Source: Bacteroidia bacterium (GTDB taxonomy: Bacteria > Bacteroidota > Bacteroidia > Flavobacteriales > Flavobacteriaceae). Taken from it: DNA of 64,000 nt. Below are positions 19,616-30,300 of the stretch, piece after piece (the first letter of the stretch is position 1; the number at the start of each line of letters is the position of its first letter). Below the pieces are notes generated by a model, which saw nothing but the letters and a program-made list of their open reading frames with translations, was not told the origin of the DNA and ran no database searches. The position numbers were made by a program, and so were the translations under genes. The stretch lies in NCBI GenBank assembly GCA_030430385.1, contig JAUIFO010000002.1, positions 1-64,000 of the forward strand, given 5' to 3'.

Positions 19616-20827
19616 ATGCTTGAAAAAAAGAACATAGAACTTGAAAAAGCAGTTTTAATAGGTGTGGTAACCAAAGATCAAAATGAAGCACAGTCTAAAG
19701 AGTACTTAGATGAACTTGAGTTTTTGACCTATACTGCTGGTGGAACTGTTTTGAAACGTTTTACTCAAAAAATGGATATGCCAAATCCGAAAACCTTCAT
19801 TGGGTCTGGGAAAATGGAAGATGTTCAGCATTTTATTAAAGAAAACGATGTTGGTACAGCAATTTTTGATGATGAACTATCTGCGGCACAAGAACGTAAT
19901 ATTAGTAAAATACTGAATTGCAAAGTTTTAGATCGCACCAACCTTATCTTAGATATTTTTGCACAACGTGCACAAACAAGTTATGCGCGAACTCAAGTAG
20001 AATTAGCCCAATGTGAATATTTGCTTCCAAGACTTAAAGGTATGTGGACACACCTTGAACGTCAAAAAGGTGGTATTGGAATGCGTGGACCTGGGGAAAC
20101 TGAAATTGAAACAGACCGACGAATTGTACGTGATAAAATTGCCCTTTTAAAAGCCAAGATAAAAACCATTGATAAACAGATGGCTGTACAACGCGGTAAT
20201 CGTGGTAAAATGGTACGTGTTGCTTTGGTTGGTTATACCAATGTTGGTAAGTCAACATTAATGAACGTAATCAGTAAAAGTGAGGTTTTTGCAGAAAACA
20301 AACTTTTTGCAACCTTAGACACTACTGTAAGAAAAGTGGTGATTCAAAACCTTCCATTTTTGCTTACAGACACTGTTGGGTTTATTAGAAAACTTCCTAC
20401 GCAACTTGTTGAGTCATTTAAAAGTACACTTGACGAAGTTAGAGAAGCCGATTTATTATTACATGTGGTTGACATTTCGCATCCTAATTTTGAAGAACAT
20501 ATTGAATCTGTCAATAAAATTCTAGGTGAAATAGATAGCGCAGATAAGCCTACTATTATGGTATTCAATAAAATTGATGCTTACAAAGCAGAACCTTTAG
20601 ATGAAGATGATCTCATTACTGAAAAAACTTCAGCGCATTATACGCTTGAAGAATGGAAAAACACTTGGATGCATCGTGTTGGAAATAATGCTTTATTTAT
20701 TTCGGCATTGAACAAAAAAAACCTTCACGAATTTAAAAAACGTGTTTATGATGAAGTCAGGGAAATTCATGTGACGCGATTCCCTTACAATCATTTTTTA
20801 TATCCCGATTACGAAGAAGACCTTTAA
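19616..20827 (+). CDS. hflX: GTPase HflX
   Basis: HflX is a ribosome-associated GTPase that splits or rescues stalled 70S ribosomes, notably under heat stress. The 403-residue protein has the N-terminal HflX domain (about 10-190) with the family motif GGIGMRGPGETEIETDRR (152-169), then the G domain: P-loop GYTNVGKST (206-214), LFATLDTT (G2), DTVGF (G3) and FNKID (G4). Length is normal for the family. It starts with ATG behind a good -7 element and ends in a strong terminator, so it is monocistronic. Confidence 0.96.
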   Translation: MLEKKNIELEKAVLIGVVTKDQNEAQSKEYLDELEFLTYTAGGTVLKRFTQKMDMPNPKTFIGSGKMEDVQHFIKENDVGTAIFDDELSAAQERNISKILNCKVLDRTNLILDIFAQRAQTSYARTQVELAQCEYLLPRLKGMWTHLERQKGGIGMRGPGETEIETDRRIVRDKIALLKAKIKTIDKQMAVQRGNRGKMVRVALVGYTNVGKSTLMNVISKSEVFAENKLFATLDTTVRKVVIQNLPFLLTDTVGFIRKLPTQLVESFKSTLDEVREADLLLHVVDISHPNFEEHIESVNKILGEIDSADKPTIMVFNKIDAYKAEPLDEDDLITEKTSAHYTLEEWKNTWMHRVGNNALFISALNKKNLHEFKKRVYDEVREIHVTRFPYNHFLYPDYEEDL

Positions 20828-20837
20828 ACAAACTAAA

Positions 20838-20870
20838 AAAGGCCATCTCGATGAGATAGCCTTTTTTTTA
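20838..20870. terminator. Bidirectional intrinsic terminator
   Basis: Stem GGCCATCTC / GAGATAGCC with one mismatch and a 3-base loop, flanked by A6 and T8. It separates the convergent hflX and M13 peptidase genes. Confidence 0.85.
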
Positions 20871-20884
20871 TTCATATTGGTCTA

Positions 20885-22948
20885 TTACCAAATTCTTACT
20901 CGATCTTCAGGTGCAATCCACATTGGATCACCTTCTTTTATATCAAATGCTTCATAAAATGCATCGATATTTTTTAAAGGTTGAGTTGCTCTAACCATTC
21001 CTGGAGAGTGTGTATCAGTTTTAATAAGACGTCTTAATGCATCTTCTCTTGTTAACGTTCTCCATACAGTTGCCCAAGACATGAAGAAGCGTTGTTCAGG
21101 AGTAAATCCGTCAATATTTTCAGGTCGTCCTTCTTTTTCATATAACAGTTGTAATCCGTCATAAGCTCCAAGCACACCACCAAGATCTCCAATATTTTCA
21201 CCAAGAGTAAACGGACCGTTTACATACACACTATCTAATACTTCAATAGCACTGTATTGTTCTGCTAATTTATTTCCTCTTTTAGTAAATTCTTCAAGAT
21301 CTTTTTCAGTCCACCAATTCTTTAAATTTCCATCAGCATCAAAACGCGATCCAGAATCATCAAATGCATGAGAGATTTCATGACCAATAACAGCACCTAT
21401 ACCACCATAATTCACAGCATCATCAGCCGTGTAATTGTAGAAAGGAGGTTGTAATATTGCCGCTGGGAAAACGATTTCATTGTTAATAGGATTAAAATAT
21501 GCATTTACCATTTGTGGTGGCATTCCCCATTCTTTCTTATCAATTGGTTCATTGATATCTGCAAGGTTTTCTTCATTTGCCCAATGACCAACAGCTAACA
21601 TATTTTCAGCATAGCTGTTTCCTTCTTTTACTTGAAGCTCCGAATAGTCTCTCCATTCGTCTGGGTAAGCAATTTTAACAGTAAACTTATCAAGCTTTTC
21701 AATAGCTTTTGCTTTTGTTTCATCTGTCATCCAATCTAACTTTTGAATTCTGTTTTGGAACGCTGTGATCACATTAGCAATCATTTTTTCTGCTTTCTCT
21801 TTTGCTTCAGGTGGAAATTTTGCTTCTACATAAAGTTGTCCGATAGCTTCACCAACAGATCCTGTTACAGTTCCAAGAGCACGCTCCTCAGCAGAACGTT
21901 GCTTTTTAGCTCCACTTAGTTCTTTTGCATAAAATTCCCAATTTGCTTTTTCAATTTCAGTGGTTAGGAATCCTGCAGCATTATTAATTGTACTCCAATC
22001 CATCAAAGTTTTAATATCATCAATTGAAGTGTTCTTGAGGAAATCACTCAATGCAACCATATATTTTGGTTGTGCTACTAAAACAGTATCTATTTGCTTT
22101 TCAATTCCCATATCAGAAATCATTTTACTCCAATCTATTGCTGGGCACATTTCCTGTACTTGCGCAATGGATCTAGGGTTGTTGTAATTTCTTGCATCTC
22201 TTGCGGAAACTTTATCAAGTCTAGGCTCCACCAATTGAGTTTCCATAGCAATCACCTTTTCAGCAGCTGCGTCAGCATCTTCTTTACTATATTCAATAAA
22301 CTGAAGCATTCTTGATATGTGCGCTTTGTATTTTTTTCTAATCTCTTTTGATCTATCGTCTTGTTCTAGATAGTACTCACGTTGTAAACCTGTTCCGCCA
22401 GGACCTATCCAAGCAGTATTCATACTACTATCATTTAAATCTGGTCCTGCTCCAAGTCCAGCAAAAGGCGCCGCAAGTCCAATAACCGTAGCGTAAGCCG
22501 TTTGCATTTCTTCTAAGTTAGAAATAGCATCTATTCGTTCTAGAATTGGTCTTAATGGTTCAATGCCAGCTTTGTCTCTAGCAACAGTATCTAGTTGAGA
22601 TTCAAAAATTAATAAGGCTTTTTTCTGGTCAGTTCCTTCTTCGTATTTCCCTAACTCTTTAGATGTTTTCAAAATTTCTAAAACATCATCTCTAGTAGAT
22701 TTACGCAATACTCCAAATCCGCCCCAACGTGTTTCGTCTTCAGGGATTTTAGTAGTCTTTTGCCAGTTACCATTTACATAACTGTAAAAATCATCTTTCG
22801 GACTAACACTAGTGTCCATATTTTCGAGATTGATTCCAGGTATTTTTTCTACCATAGCTGTTTCTTCTTTAGCTTCTTCCTTGCATCCCATAAATGCAAA
22901 AACAGCCAATACAGAAACTATCAAAATACTTTTGATATTAGTTTTCAT
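20885..22948 (-). CDS. M13 family (neprilysin/PepO-like) zinc metallopeptidase, lipoprotein
   Basis: This 687-residue peptidase has a lipoprotein signal ending at FAFMGC (Cys22), so it is probably anchored in the envelope. The M13 N-terminal domain covers about 45-430, and the catalytic domain carries VIGHEISHAFDD with the zinc ligands His523 and His527, followed by ENIGDLGG containing the third-ligand Glu, and a C-terminal R/W ending (DRVRIW) typical of the family. Substrate-binding NAYFNP (NAYY-type) is present upstream of HExxH. Length is normal. It probably degrades peptides in the periplasm or at the surface. It stands alone, convergent with hflX. Confidence 0.95.
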   Translation of the reverse strand: MKTNIKSILIVSVLAVFAFMGCKEEAKEETAMVEKIPGINLENMDTSVSPKDDFYSYVNGNWQKTTKIPEDETRWGGFGVLRKSTRDDVLEILKTSKELGKYEEGTDQKKALLIFESQLDTVARDKAGIEPLRPILERIDAISNLEEMQTAYATVIGLAAPFAGLGAGPDLNDSSMNTAWIGPGGTGLQREYYLEQDDRSKEIRKKYKAHISRMLQFIEYSKEDADAAAEKVIAMETQLVEPRLDKVSARDARNYNNPRSIAQVQEMCPAIDWSKMISDMGIEKQIDTVLVAQPKYMVALSDFLKNTSIDDIKTLMDWSTINNAAGFLTTEIEKANWEFYAKELSGAKKQRSAEERALGTVTGSVGEAIGQLYVEAKFPPEAKEKAEKMIANVITAFQNRIQKLDWMTDETKAKAIEKLDKFTVKIAYPDEWRDYSELQVKEGNSYAENMLAVGHWANEENLADINEPIDKKEWGMPPQMVNAYFNPINNEIVFPAAILQPPFYNYTADDAVNYGGIGAVIGHEISHAFDDSGSRFDADGNLKNWWTEKDLEEFTKRGNKLAEQYSAIEVLDSVYVNGPFTLGENIGDLGGVLGAYDGLQLLYEKEGRPENIDGFTPEQRFFMSWATVWRTLTREDALRRLIKTDTHSPGMVRATQPLKNIDAFYEAFDIKEGDPMWIAPEDRVRIW

Positions 22949-23050
22949 AATGTAGTTTTAATTAATTTGATTTAAAATTAGTTATTAATTAGAAGCCTCA
23001 ACTTGACAATTGTTACATATTAACAAAATATTATGATACTATTAACACCT

Positions 23051-23578
23051 TTAATTAGGCTTGAAGATATCATTCGCTTCAAATTCAAGTTTCTTATTAA
23101 TTTGAAGGTTTAAGTTAGAAAAGGCTACCAACAATTCTTGTATACCTTCAAGCTTATTAGATTTAGAGATATTATTCAACAGTAAAAGACTATTGAGTTT
23201 TTGCATTTTAGTGTCTAGAACTGTTAGTCTAGCATTAATCTCTTTGGTGGCTAACGGCTTAGGAATTTCAGCTCTTAAGTCATTAAAGAAGGTCGTTATT
23301 AATGTAATCTCAGTTTGATAGAATGAAAAATCAGCTTGCTTTAAGAGTTCTATTTGTTGGGTTAGCTCCTGATATTTTTGCCAATTTTCAACAGCCCTTT
23401 TAGCATCAATGCTCAATCCAAAATCAGTGTAGTTTAAGGCTTCAATATCATTTTTAGAAATCTTTTGCGATGCAGAAGCTTCTGTAGGTTTTACTTCTGA
23501 AGTTGTTTCAGACGTTTGGTTGCATGAGAAGAAAAACATCACGCAAAAAAAGCCTACACATAAGTGTTTTATTAGCAT
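23051..23578 (-). CDS. Lipoprotein of unknown function
   Basis: This 175-residue protein starts with a lipoprotein signal (VMFFFSC, Cys19), followed by a Thr/Ser/Glu-rich linker (about 20-45) and a mostly alpha-helical, probably coiled-coil body (about 55-170). I do not recognise the family. It lies 100 bp downstream of the M13 peptidase gene's promoter region on the same strand and is divergent from the threonine dehydrogenase gene. No function can be assigned. Confidence 0.65.
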   Translation of the reverse strand: MLIKHLCVGFFCVMFFFSCNQTSETTSEVKPTEASASQKISKNDIEALNYTDFGLSIDAKRAVENWQKYQELTQQIELLKQADFSFYQTEITLITTFFNDLRAEIPKPLATKEINARLTVLDTKMQKLNSLLLLNNISKSNKLEGIQELLVAFSNLNLQINKKLEFEANDIFKPN

Positions 23579-23739
23579 TGTTTTATTTCAGAATTAGGTG
23601 TAAATATAACTAAAGCGAAACATTTCGGACTTCAATACGATTGTATTTAACAAAAAATAAAGTGTTGTTAATTTCAGCATCTCTCTTTTTTGCTCCTTAT
23701 ATTCTTAGTATTTTTGAATCCGATTTATAGCTCAAGTTT

Positions 23740-24705
23740 ATGTCAAAAATATTAATAATTGGTGCTTGCGGTCAAATAGGTTCTGAATTAACTTACAGAC
23801 TGCGAGAAATTTATGGCGATGCTAATGTTGTTGCTAGTGATATTAGTTATTCAAATTTAGATATTGTCAATTCTGGCGCTTTTGAAATACTTGATGCTAA
23901 AGATTATAACGCTGTAAAAATATGTGTTGAAAAGTACAACATTGATACCGTATATTTAATGGCAGCTATGTTAAGTGCTACAGGAGAAAAGTATCCTATG
24001 CGAGCTTGGGATCTAAATATGAATTCACTATTTCATATTTTAAACCTTGCTAAAGATGGTTTCATAAAAAAGATCTTTTGGCCTTCAAGTATTGCTGTAT
24101 TTGGCCCAACTACTCCTACTGAAAACACACCTCAGCATACCATTATGGAACCTACAACGGTCTATGGTATTACTAAGCAAGTTGGTGAACGTTGGTGCGA
24201 CTATTATTTTAAACAGTATGGTGTTGATGTTAGAAGCATCAGATATCCTGGAATTATTAGTTGGAAAACCATGCCTGGTGGAGGCACAACAGATTATGCT
24301 GTTGAAATTTATCACAAAGCAATAACAGATGGACATTATGAGTGTTTTTTATCTGAACACACGAAACTACCCATGATGTTTATGGACGATGCCATTAATG
24401 CTACCGTTTCTATTATGCAAGCCCCTTCTGAGACTATTAGTATCAGATCGGCATACAATCTTGCTGCGATTAGTTTTACACCTGAGGAAATTGCTAATGC
24501 TATTACTGCTCATATTCCTGAATTCAAAATCACTTACAAACCTGATTTCAGACAGCAGATTGCTGATAGTTGGCCAAAATCTATTGATGATGCTCTTGCA
24601 CGAAAAGATTGGAGCTGGGATCACAAGTTCGACTTAAAGCAAATGACCGAAGAGATGCTTTCTCAACTTCAAAAAAAGTACGCGTCTTCAGAAAAAGTAT
24701 CTTAA
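23740..24705 (+). CDS. L-threonine 3-dehydrogenase, SDR type
   Basis: This NAD-dependent enzyme oxidises L-threonine to 2-amino-3-ketobutyrate, the first step of threonine breakdown to glycine and acetyl-CoA. It belongs to the extended short-chain dehydrogenase (UDP-galactose epimerase-like) type found in flavobacteria, not the zinc type. The 321-residue sequence shows the Rossmann motif GACGQIG (8-14), a WPSS catalytic Ser region (114-117), and YGITK with Tyr142 and Lys146. SIRYPGIISWKTMPGGGTTDY matches the substrate-binding loop of this group. It is monocistronic, with no partner kbl gene nearby. Confidence 0.88.
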   Translation: MSKILIIGACGQIGSELTYRLREIYGDANVVASDISYSNLDIVNSGAFEILDAKDYNAVKICVEKYNIDTVYLMAAMLSATGEKYPMRAWDLNMNSLFHILNLAKDGFIKKIFWPSSIAVFGPTTPTENTPQHTIMEPTTVYGITKQVGERWCDYYFKQYGVDVRSIRYPGIISWKTMPGGGTTDYAVEIYHKAITDGHYECFLSEHTKLPMMFMDDAINATVSIMQAPSETISIRSAYNLAAISFTPEEIANAITAHIPEFKITYKPDFRQQIADSWPKSIDDALARKDWSWDHKFDLKQMTEEMLSQLQKKYASSEKVS

Positions 24706-24736
24706 TCCTTGATGACATTTTAATTCTAATTCGATG

Positions 24737-24766
24737 AACCATTAGAAACAACAAAAACTAATGGTT
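24737..24766 (+). promoter_or_regulatory. Hairpin immediately before a start codon
   Basis: A perfect 9-bp inverted repeat AACCATTAG / CTAATGGTT with a 12-base A-rich loop ends 2 bases before the ATG at 24769. No T-run follows, so it is not a terminator. It could affect translation start. Confidence 0.35.
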
Positions 24767-24768
24767 AT

Positions 24769-25890
24769 ATGAAATCTATTCTATTAATATTTAGCCTTAT
24801 TCTCATCGTGTCTTGCGCAGAACAAAAAGACAATGAGAATTATACATTTGATTCTGAATCTTATTCAGAAAACGATACGCATTCCAAAAAAGGAAATCCT
24901 CAAAAAACAAAACTCTACAAGATAAAAAGCACACAATTCAATATGCTTTTTGGCGCTATGCCAATTCCTTCAAATTGGGAAGTCATAGATGATAAAAAAG
25001 AGAACATTCTTTTTAAATCATCAAATGGTGTTAAAGTATATGGAGAACGTGGTGCGAGATATTTCTACTCAAATAATCCAGAAATGAATTATTATTCAAA
25101 ACAAAATGGTACTGAGATAAAAGCACCAAAAGAACTTAAATCTGTGATCAATGAAGACATAAGACCTTTTCTGGAGGCTAACGGATTAAAATATCTTGGT
25201 CAGTTTCCATTAAACCAACTTGCGCAAAAAGATGAGCAATTCGATAAAGCCTTATTTAAATCAATGCCTGAGCAAAAAAGTCACGAATGTATTGCTACAG
25301 AATGGGAAGATGACAAAGGGAATAAATCCTTAGGTATTATTAGATATTTTAAAAATTATTACACGACAATGGGCAGTATGGATTGGGGTTATACGCTCAA
25401 TGCCATAGAAGCACCAAAAGCCTTATACGAACAAGCTAAAAATGATTATATCACAGCGTTATTACAGCTTCAAATAAATCCGAATTGGCTTCAAAAAAAC
25501 AATCAGTATTATGCCAATCAGGCAAGACAAAGTAATGCACAACACCAGCAACGTATGGCAGCTATTAGAGCTCAAGGTCAAGCAGCTGTTAATGCAGGAA
25601 ACACCTACAGTTCCATTTTAGATAGCAATCATGAAAGTTGGAAACGTCGCAACGGAATGGTTGACGCTGGTCATTCTAACACAATAAATAGCGGTATTTG
25701 GGAAAGAAATACGATGCAAGATCAATCTGGAAACCAATATCAAGTTGAAGGGCATTATGATCAAGTTTGGAAAGGCACTAACGATAATTATATTGGCACT
25801 AACAATACCAATTGGAATCCGAATATAGATAATAGCACCAACGGAATTGATTGGGAACAATTAGAACATAGTGATGACAATTACTACTAA
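24769..25890 (+). CDS. Lipoprotein of unknown function with Gln/Asn-rich tail
   Basis: This 373-residue protein has a lipoprotein signal (LILIVSC, Cys16), a polar linker, a folded-looking central region (about 45-235) and a C-terminal low-complexity region rich in Asn, Gln and Tyr (about 240-373). That tail includes GNQYQVEGHYDQVWKGTN, a pattern I have seen in other exported proteins of uncertain role. I do not recognise the domain firmly. It is probably an envelope protein. The next gene, the ECF sigma factor, begins 113 bp later, so co-transcription is possible but not shown. Confidence 0.6.
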   Translation: MKSILLIFSLILIVSCAEQKDNENYTFDSESYSENDTHSKKGNPQKTKLYKIKSTQFNMLFGAMPIPSNWEVIDDKKENILFKSSNGVKVYGERGARYFYSNNPEMNYYSKQNGTEIKAPKELKSVINEDIRPFLEANGLKYLGQFPLNQLAQKDEQFDKALFKSMPEQKSHECIATEWEDDKGNKSLGIIRYFKNYYTTMGSMDWGYTLNAIEAPKALYEQAKNDYITALLQLQINPNWLQKNNQYYANQARQSNAQHQQRMAAIRAQGQAAVNAGNTYSSILDSNHESWKRRNGMVDAGHSNTINSGIWERNTMQDQSGNQYQVEGHYDQVWKGTNDNYIGTNNTNWNPNIDNSTNGIDWEQLEHSDDNYY

Positions 25891-26003
25891 AAAACGATGT
25901 AATTGTACAAATTAAAGTCATTAATCGATAAAAGTTTGGTTTAATAGTATAGTATTTGTTGAAAATTGAAATAGTTGTATCTTACTCATGATTAGCTATT
26001 AAC

Positions 26004-26585
26004 ATGAGGGAAGCCTACAAAATTGAACATCAACTACAACTTATAGATGCTATTAAAGCCAACGATCAAGTCGCTTTAAAACAGTTTTATGTTGGTAATT
26101 ATTCAAAGATCGAAACCATGGTTTTAAAAAACAGTGGTACAATAGAGCATGCTAAAGATTTGTATCAGGAAAGCTTTATTGTGGTTTGGAATAATTTAAA
26201 GTCCAATACATTTGAGCCAAAAAACGAAACGGCTTTGCAAGGGTATTTATATCAAATAGCCAAAAACAAATGGATGGATGTATTACGTTCAAAAACATTT
26301 AAAAAAACAAACACTTTAACAGATGAAACATTAGCTGTTTTAAAACAAGAGTCTAATGATGATCTTGATGAAGAAGACGTTTTAAATTCAAGAGTAAAAA
26401 CAGTAATGGAAGCCTTTAAAAACCTAGGACAACCATGCAAACAACTCTTAACAAACTTTTATTATGAAAAAAGGTCACTGAGAGATCTCGCTTCAGAATT
26501 ACAACTAGGCGAAGCTTCAGTGAGAAATAAAAAATACAGATGTATGGAAAAACTCCGAAACATTGTATTATCCTCAAAATCTTAA
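26004..26585 (+). CDS. ECF-family RNA polymerase sigma factor
   Basis: This 193-residue sigma-70 family protein has region 2 at about 20-95 (LYQESFIVVWNNL is the core-binding helix, and GYLYQIAKNKWMDVLR the -10 recognition part) and region 4 at about 135-185 (helix-turn-helix SLRDLASELQLGEASVRNKKYRCMEKLR). There is no region 1 or 3. Genes for a membrane TPR protein and a TPR-CHAT protein follow at once, so it is probably held by the membrane protein and released by an envelope signal. The promoter it recognises is unknown. Confidence 0.92.
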   Translation: MREAYKIEHQLQLIDAIKANDQVALKQFYVGNYSKIETMVLKNSGTIEHAKDLYQESFIVVWNNLKSNTFEPKNETALQGYLYQIAKNKWMDVLRSKTFKKTNTLTDETLAVLKQESNDDLDEEDVLNSRVKTVMEAFKNLGQPCKQLLTNFYYEKRSLRDLASELQLGEASVRNKKYRCMEKLRNIVLSSKS

Positions 26586-26589
26586 AACA

Positions 26590-27318
26590 TTGGAAACTAA
26601 TAGCAATCACATATCACAAGAACTTTTAGAAACTGTTGAACGTTATATCAACAACACTATGACTTCTGAAGAATTAAAATCATTTGAAACTAGACTTCAA
26701 ACTGATGCAGCCTTTAAAGTTCAGGTTGATGATATTCGAACCTTACTTACAGGAATTGAATCACAAGCGCTCAAAGAACAATTAGACGATTTTCATAAAG
26801 CTATCGATTCTAATAAAACTCAGAACTCACAAGCTAAAATACGTTATCTCAATGTGAGACGATTAGTTGCTGCAGCTGCAATTGTAATAGCTGTTGGTAG
26901 TTTTTGGTTTTTTAACCAAAACTCTCCTGAGAACTTGTATGCGAAATATTTTACTCCTGATCCTGGACTTCCAACGACCATGAGTAATCAATCAAACTAT
27001 GAATTTTATGAAGCTATGGTAGATTACAAACAAGGCAAATACAAATCTGCCATTGAAAAATGGAATGCGATTTCGCAAAAAAATGATACCATAAACTATT
27101 TTATTGGTGTAGCCCATTTGGCTGATAAAAATGAAAACGATGCGATCTTGTTTATTGAAAAATCTGTTCAAAACTCAAGTTTCCCACTAGCTAATGATGC
27201 CTATTATTATCTTGGACTTGCAGCTCTTAAAAATGGAAATGAAACCTTAGCCGAAACCTACCTAAAACAAAGTAATTTAGAAAAAAGTAAAGCCTTATTG
27301 TCTGAACTTTTAGATTAA
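26590..27318 (+). CDS. Single-pass membrane TPR protein, probable anti-sigma factor
   Basis: I chose TTG at 26590, 4 bases after the sigma stop; an upstream in-frame TTG at 26563 overlaps the sigma gene and adds 9 residues. The first 45 residues or so (ELLETVERYINNTMTSEELKSFE) resemble the short cytoplasmic helical region of Bacteroidota anti-sigma factors. One transmembrane segment (LVAAAAIVIAVGSFWFF) follows, then a periplasmic part with two or three TPR units (FYEAMVDYKQGKYKSAIEKW and ANDAYYYLGLAALKNGN). There is no zinc-binding HxxxCxxC motif. Inferred role: binds the sigma factor in the cytoplasm and senses a partner, perhaps the downstream CHAT protein, through the TPRs. Confidence 0.75.
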   Translation: METNSNHISQELLETVERYINNTMTSEELKSFETRLQTDAAFKVQVDDIRTLLTGIESQALKEQLDDFHKAIDSNKTQNSQAKIRYLNVRRLVAAAAIVIAVGSFWFFNQNSPENLYAKYFTPDPGLPTTMSNQSNYEFYEAMVDYKQGKYKSAIEKWNAISQKNDTINYFIGVAHLADKNENDAILFIEKSVQNSSFPLANDAYYYLGLAALKNGNETLAETYLKQSNLEKSKALLSELLD

Positions 27319-27338
27319 TCTACTCATAAATAATAGGT

Positions 27339-30300
27339 ATGAAACAAATACAATATTGTATTAGGCTTATTGTGCTTTTTACACTTGTTTTGGGCCTTCA
27401 TTTTGAGGCTCATTCACAAAAAGACGATATTCGAGATACGCAACTTATTGACTCACTCATTGCTCAAAAAGCTTTTGAAAAAGCAGATTCTGTCTTGACC
27501 AAAAACATTAGCGATTTGAAAGCCAATGAGCTGTATCTAGAAATGACCAGACGCATCTACTATGTAGGAAAGATTGCCTTAAATTCTGGTGACAAAGCGT
27601 CTGCCATAAAAACAACCAATGCTTTTGCAAATAGCATTACTGATGCCACAGATTCACTAAGCGTTTCTCGGCAGAAACATTTGGTGCTGGCACGTTTTTA
27701 TGTGTTTATTAGAGACTTTAAAAGTGCTGCCAATGAACATTTGTTAGCCTTAGAAGACACCAAAAAAATGCCTGATGCAACAGGAGATCTGTTTGGTTTA
27801 ATTCATCATAATCTGAGTATAGACTACAGGCGACAAGGCAACATAAAAGATGCCATTTGGCACAGCAAAGAATCGTTGAGACATTACTTATCCTACCCAA
27901 AATCTGATAAAACCAAAGTGCTTGATGCTTACAATTCTCTTGGAGGAAGAATGTGGGATGTTTATAAAATTGATAGCGCTTTATATTATTTTAAAAAAGG
28001 CGAAAAAATTATAGATGAATTGGAACCAATTCCAATGAATAGATTTTATCATAAGGCTAAAACACAATCTAATATTAGTTCGGCGTATTCTCAAATTGGA
28101 AACATTACGGAAGCTTCTTCATATAACGAAAAAGCGATTAAAAACTACAACGCCTTTATTAATTCAGATTCTGATAAAGATTTTTTTAAAGAGGAAGCGC
28201 GTTTATTTATGTTTCTAACCATTCAAAATTATGCAGATGATTTTATCGCACAAGGCAACTATACCAAAGCAAGAGATTTGAATGAGTATGTGTATACTCA
28301 ACAATTAAAACACATGCCTGACAATGATTATGAAATTGCATATTCATTACTTAATCTTGGAAACATACATCTCAAATTAAAAGATTATGAGCTTGCTGAA
28401 ACTTATTTTGACAAAGGGTTAGAAGTTAGTTTGACAAACGAACAACAAAATCCGTTAGGCGTTGCAGATGCCTACTATTACAAAGGTGTCATAAATGATC
28501 ACTATGGTAATATTGAGGTTGCCAAAACCAATTATGAATTAAGCAGAACGAGATACGAAAGCATTTTTGGTAAAAATTATGATGAGTTTTTTCTGAATGC
28601 CATGCAGAATTATTCTAGATTTTATTCTGAAAATGGGTATCATAACAAGGCTATAGAAACGGCTCAAAAAGCTTATGATTATGTCGTAAAAAATCAAGGT
28701 GAAACCACCACAATTGAAAGCTCACAACTTATTAATCTTGCAAAAATATATTTCAATGCCAAAGATTATGACAACGCATTAAAATACATTAATAACGCAC
28801 TAGCATTGTATAATGATGCTAAGGACATTAATAGCAACAAGATTAATCACTTAAGCATGAACCTTGATAAACCTGCAGCTATATTGCTTAAATCTAAAAT
28901 TGTATTAGAGCAGAATAATAAACAAGATTTATCGGTTTTAAAAACACAATATCAACATTTACAACAAGCAATCTCTATCTTAGAACATCAAAAGTCAATA
29001 ATAACTGAAGACGAAAACCTATCTATAATCATTGAAGATAATAATGATCTCTTTGAATACACTAAACAAGTAGGTCTTTGGTTATACCAAGCCACAAATG
29101 AGAATAATTATTTGAAAGACATCTTAAGTTTACATGAGTCGAAACTTTACAATAGAATTCGCCAACAATTAAATGTCAAAACGAGCTCCTCATCTTATAA
29201 CGTCCCAGATGATATTTTGAAAAAGGAAACCACTCTTGTTACCCAGTTCAAACAATCGTTAAACAATCTTGATAATATTGAGTTGTTTATGGAAACCAAC
29301 GCGCAATGGGAGCAGTTTCTTGAAGTCCTAAAAAAGGATTATCCAAAATACTATAATCTAAAATATGCTTCAATTGCCAAGACCTTTGAGTTTAATAATA
29401 TTGTACGTAAAGATCATTCTGTTCTGAGGTATATGTATATATATGATGCGCTCTTTGCTTTTATAATTGAAGACGAAAAGCTTCAGTTGGTTGAACTAAA
29501 TGCAACCGATTTAAATAATATTCTTGAGACCTTCAATAGTGAACAATTAGGACAAAACATTTCGGTATATCATTCATTGTATACCATTTTATGGAAACCA
29601 ATAGAAGCTTCACTTTCAAACAAGACCATTGTTATAATTCCAGATGGAAATTTATTTAATTTAAGTTTTGAAGCCTTTGCTACTCAAGAAACAAAAGCTC
29701 AAGAACAGTTATATAACCATAGTTTACTTCACAAGTATTGCATATCATATAATTATAGTTTATTACTAATCAACAAAAACAAATCGCCTAAGTTTTTTGA
29801 AAAGAATTTTATTGCGTTCTCTCCTGAATTTAATGAAGAAATGAAAACCAACTACAAAACAGTGATTAAAGACTCTGTTTTTTTAGACAAAAGTTATCTC
29901 AGATTATTACCGCAACCTTTTGCTGCTCATTTGGCTGAAGAATACTCCAAAGTATTTGATGGCACCTCCTTTTTAAATGAAAACGCTTCAAAGCAAATCT
30001 TTACGGAACAAGCTAAAGAACATAAAATCATTCATATTGGTACGCATGCCGAATCCAACAATATCTCACCTGAACTATCGCGATTGATCTTTGCCAAAAA
30101 TGTTTCAGATAGTATTGCTTCAGAAGATAATTCGTTATACACCTATGAGATCTATAACCAAAATTTAGCTTCTAATTTGGCTATTCTTACAGCATGTGAA
30201 ACAGGAAAACCTTCCTACCAATCTGGTGAAGGTATGATTTCATTAGCGCATGCTTTTAATTATGCTGGAAGTGAAAGCATGCTCACAAGTTTGTGGAAAA

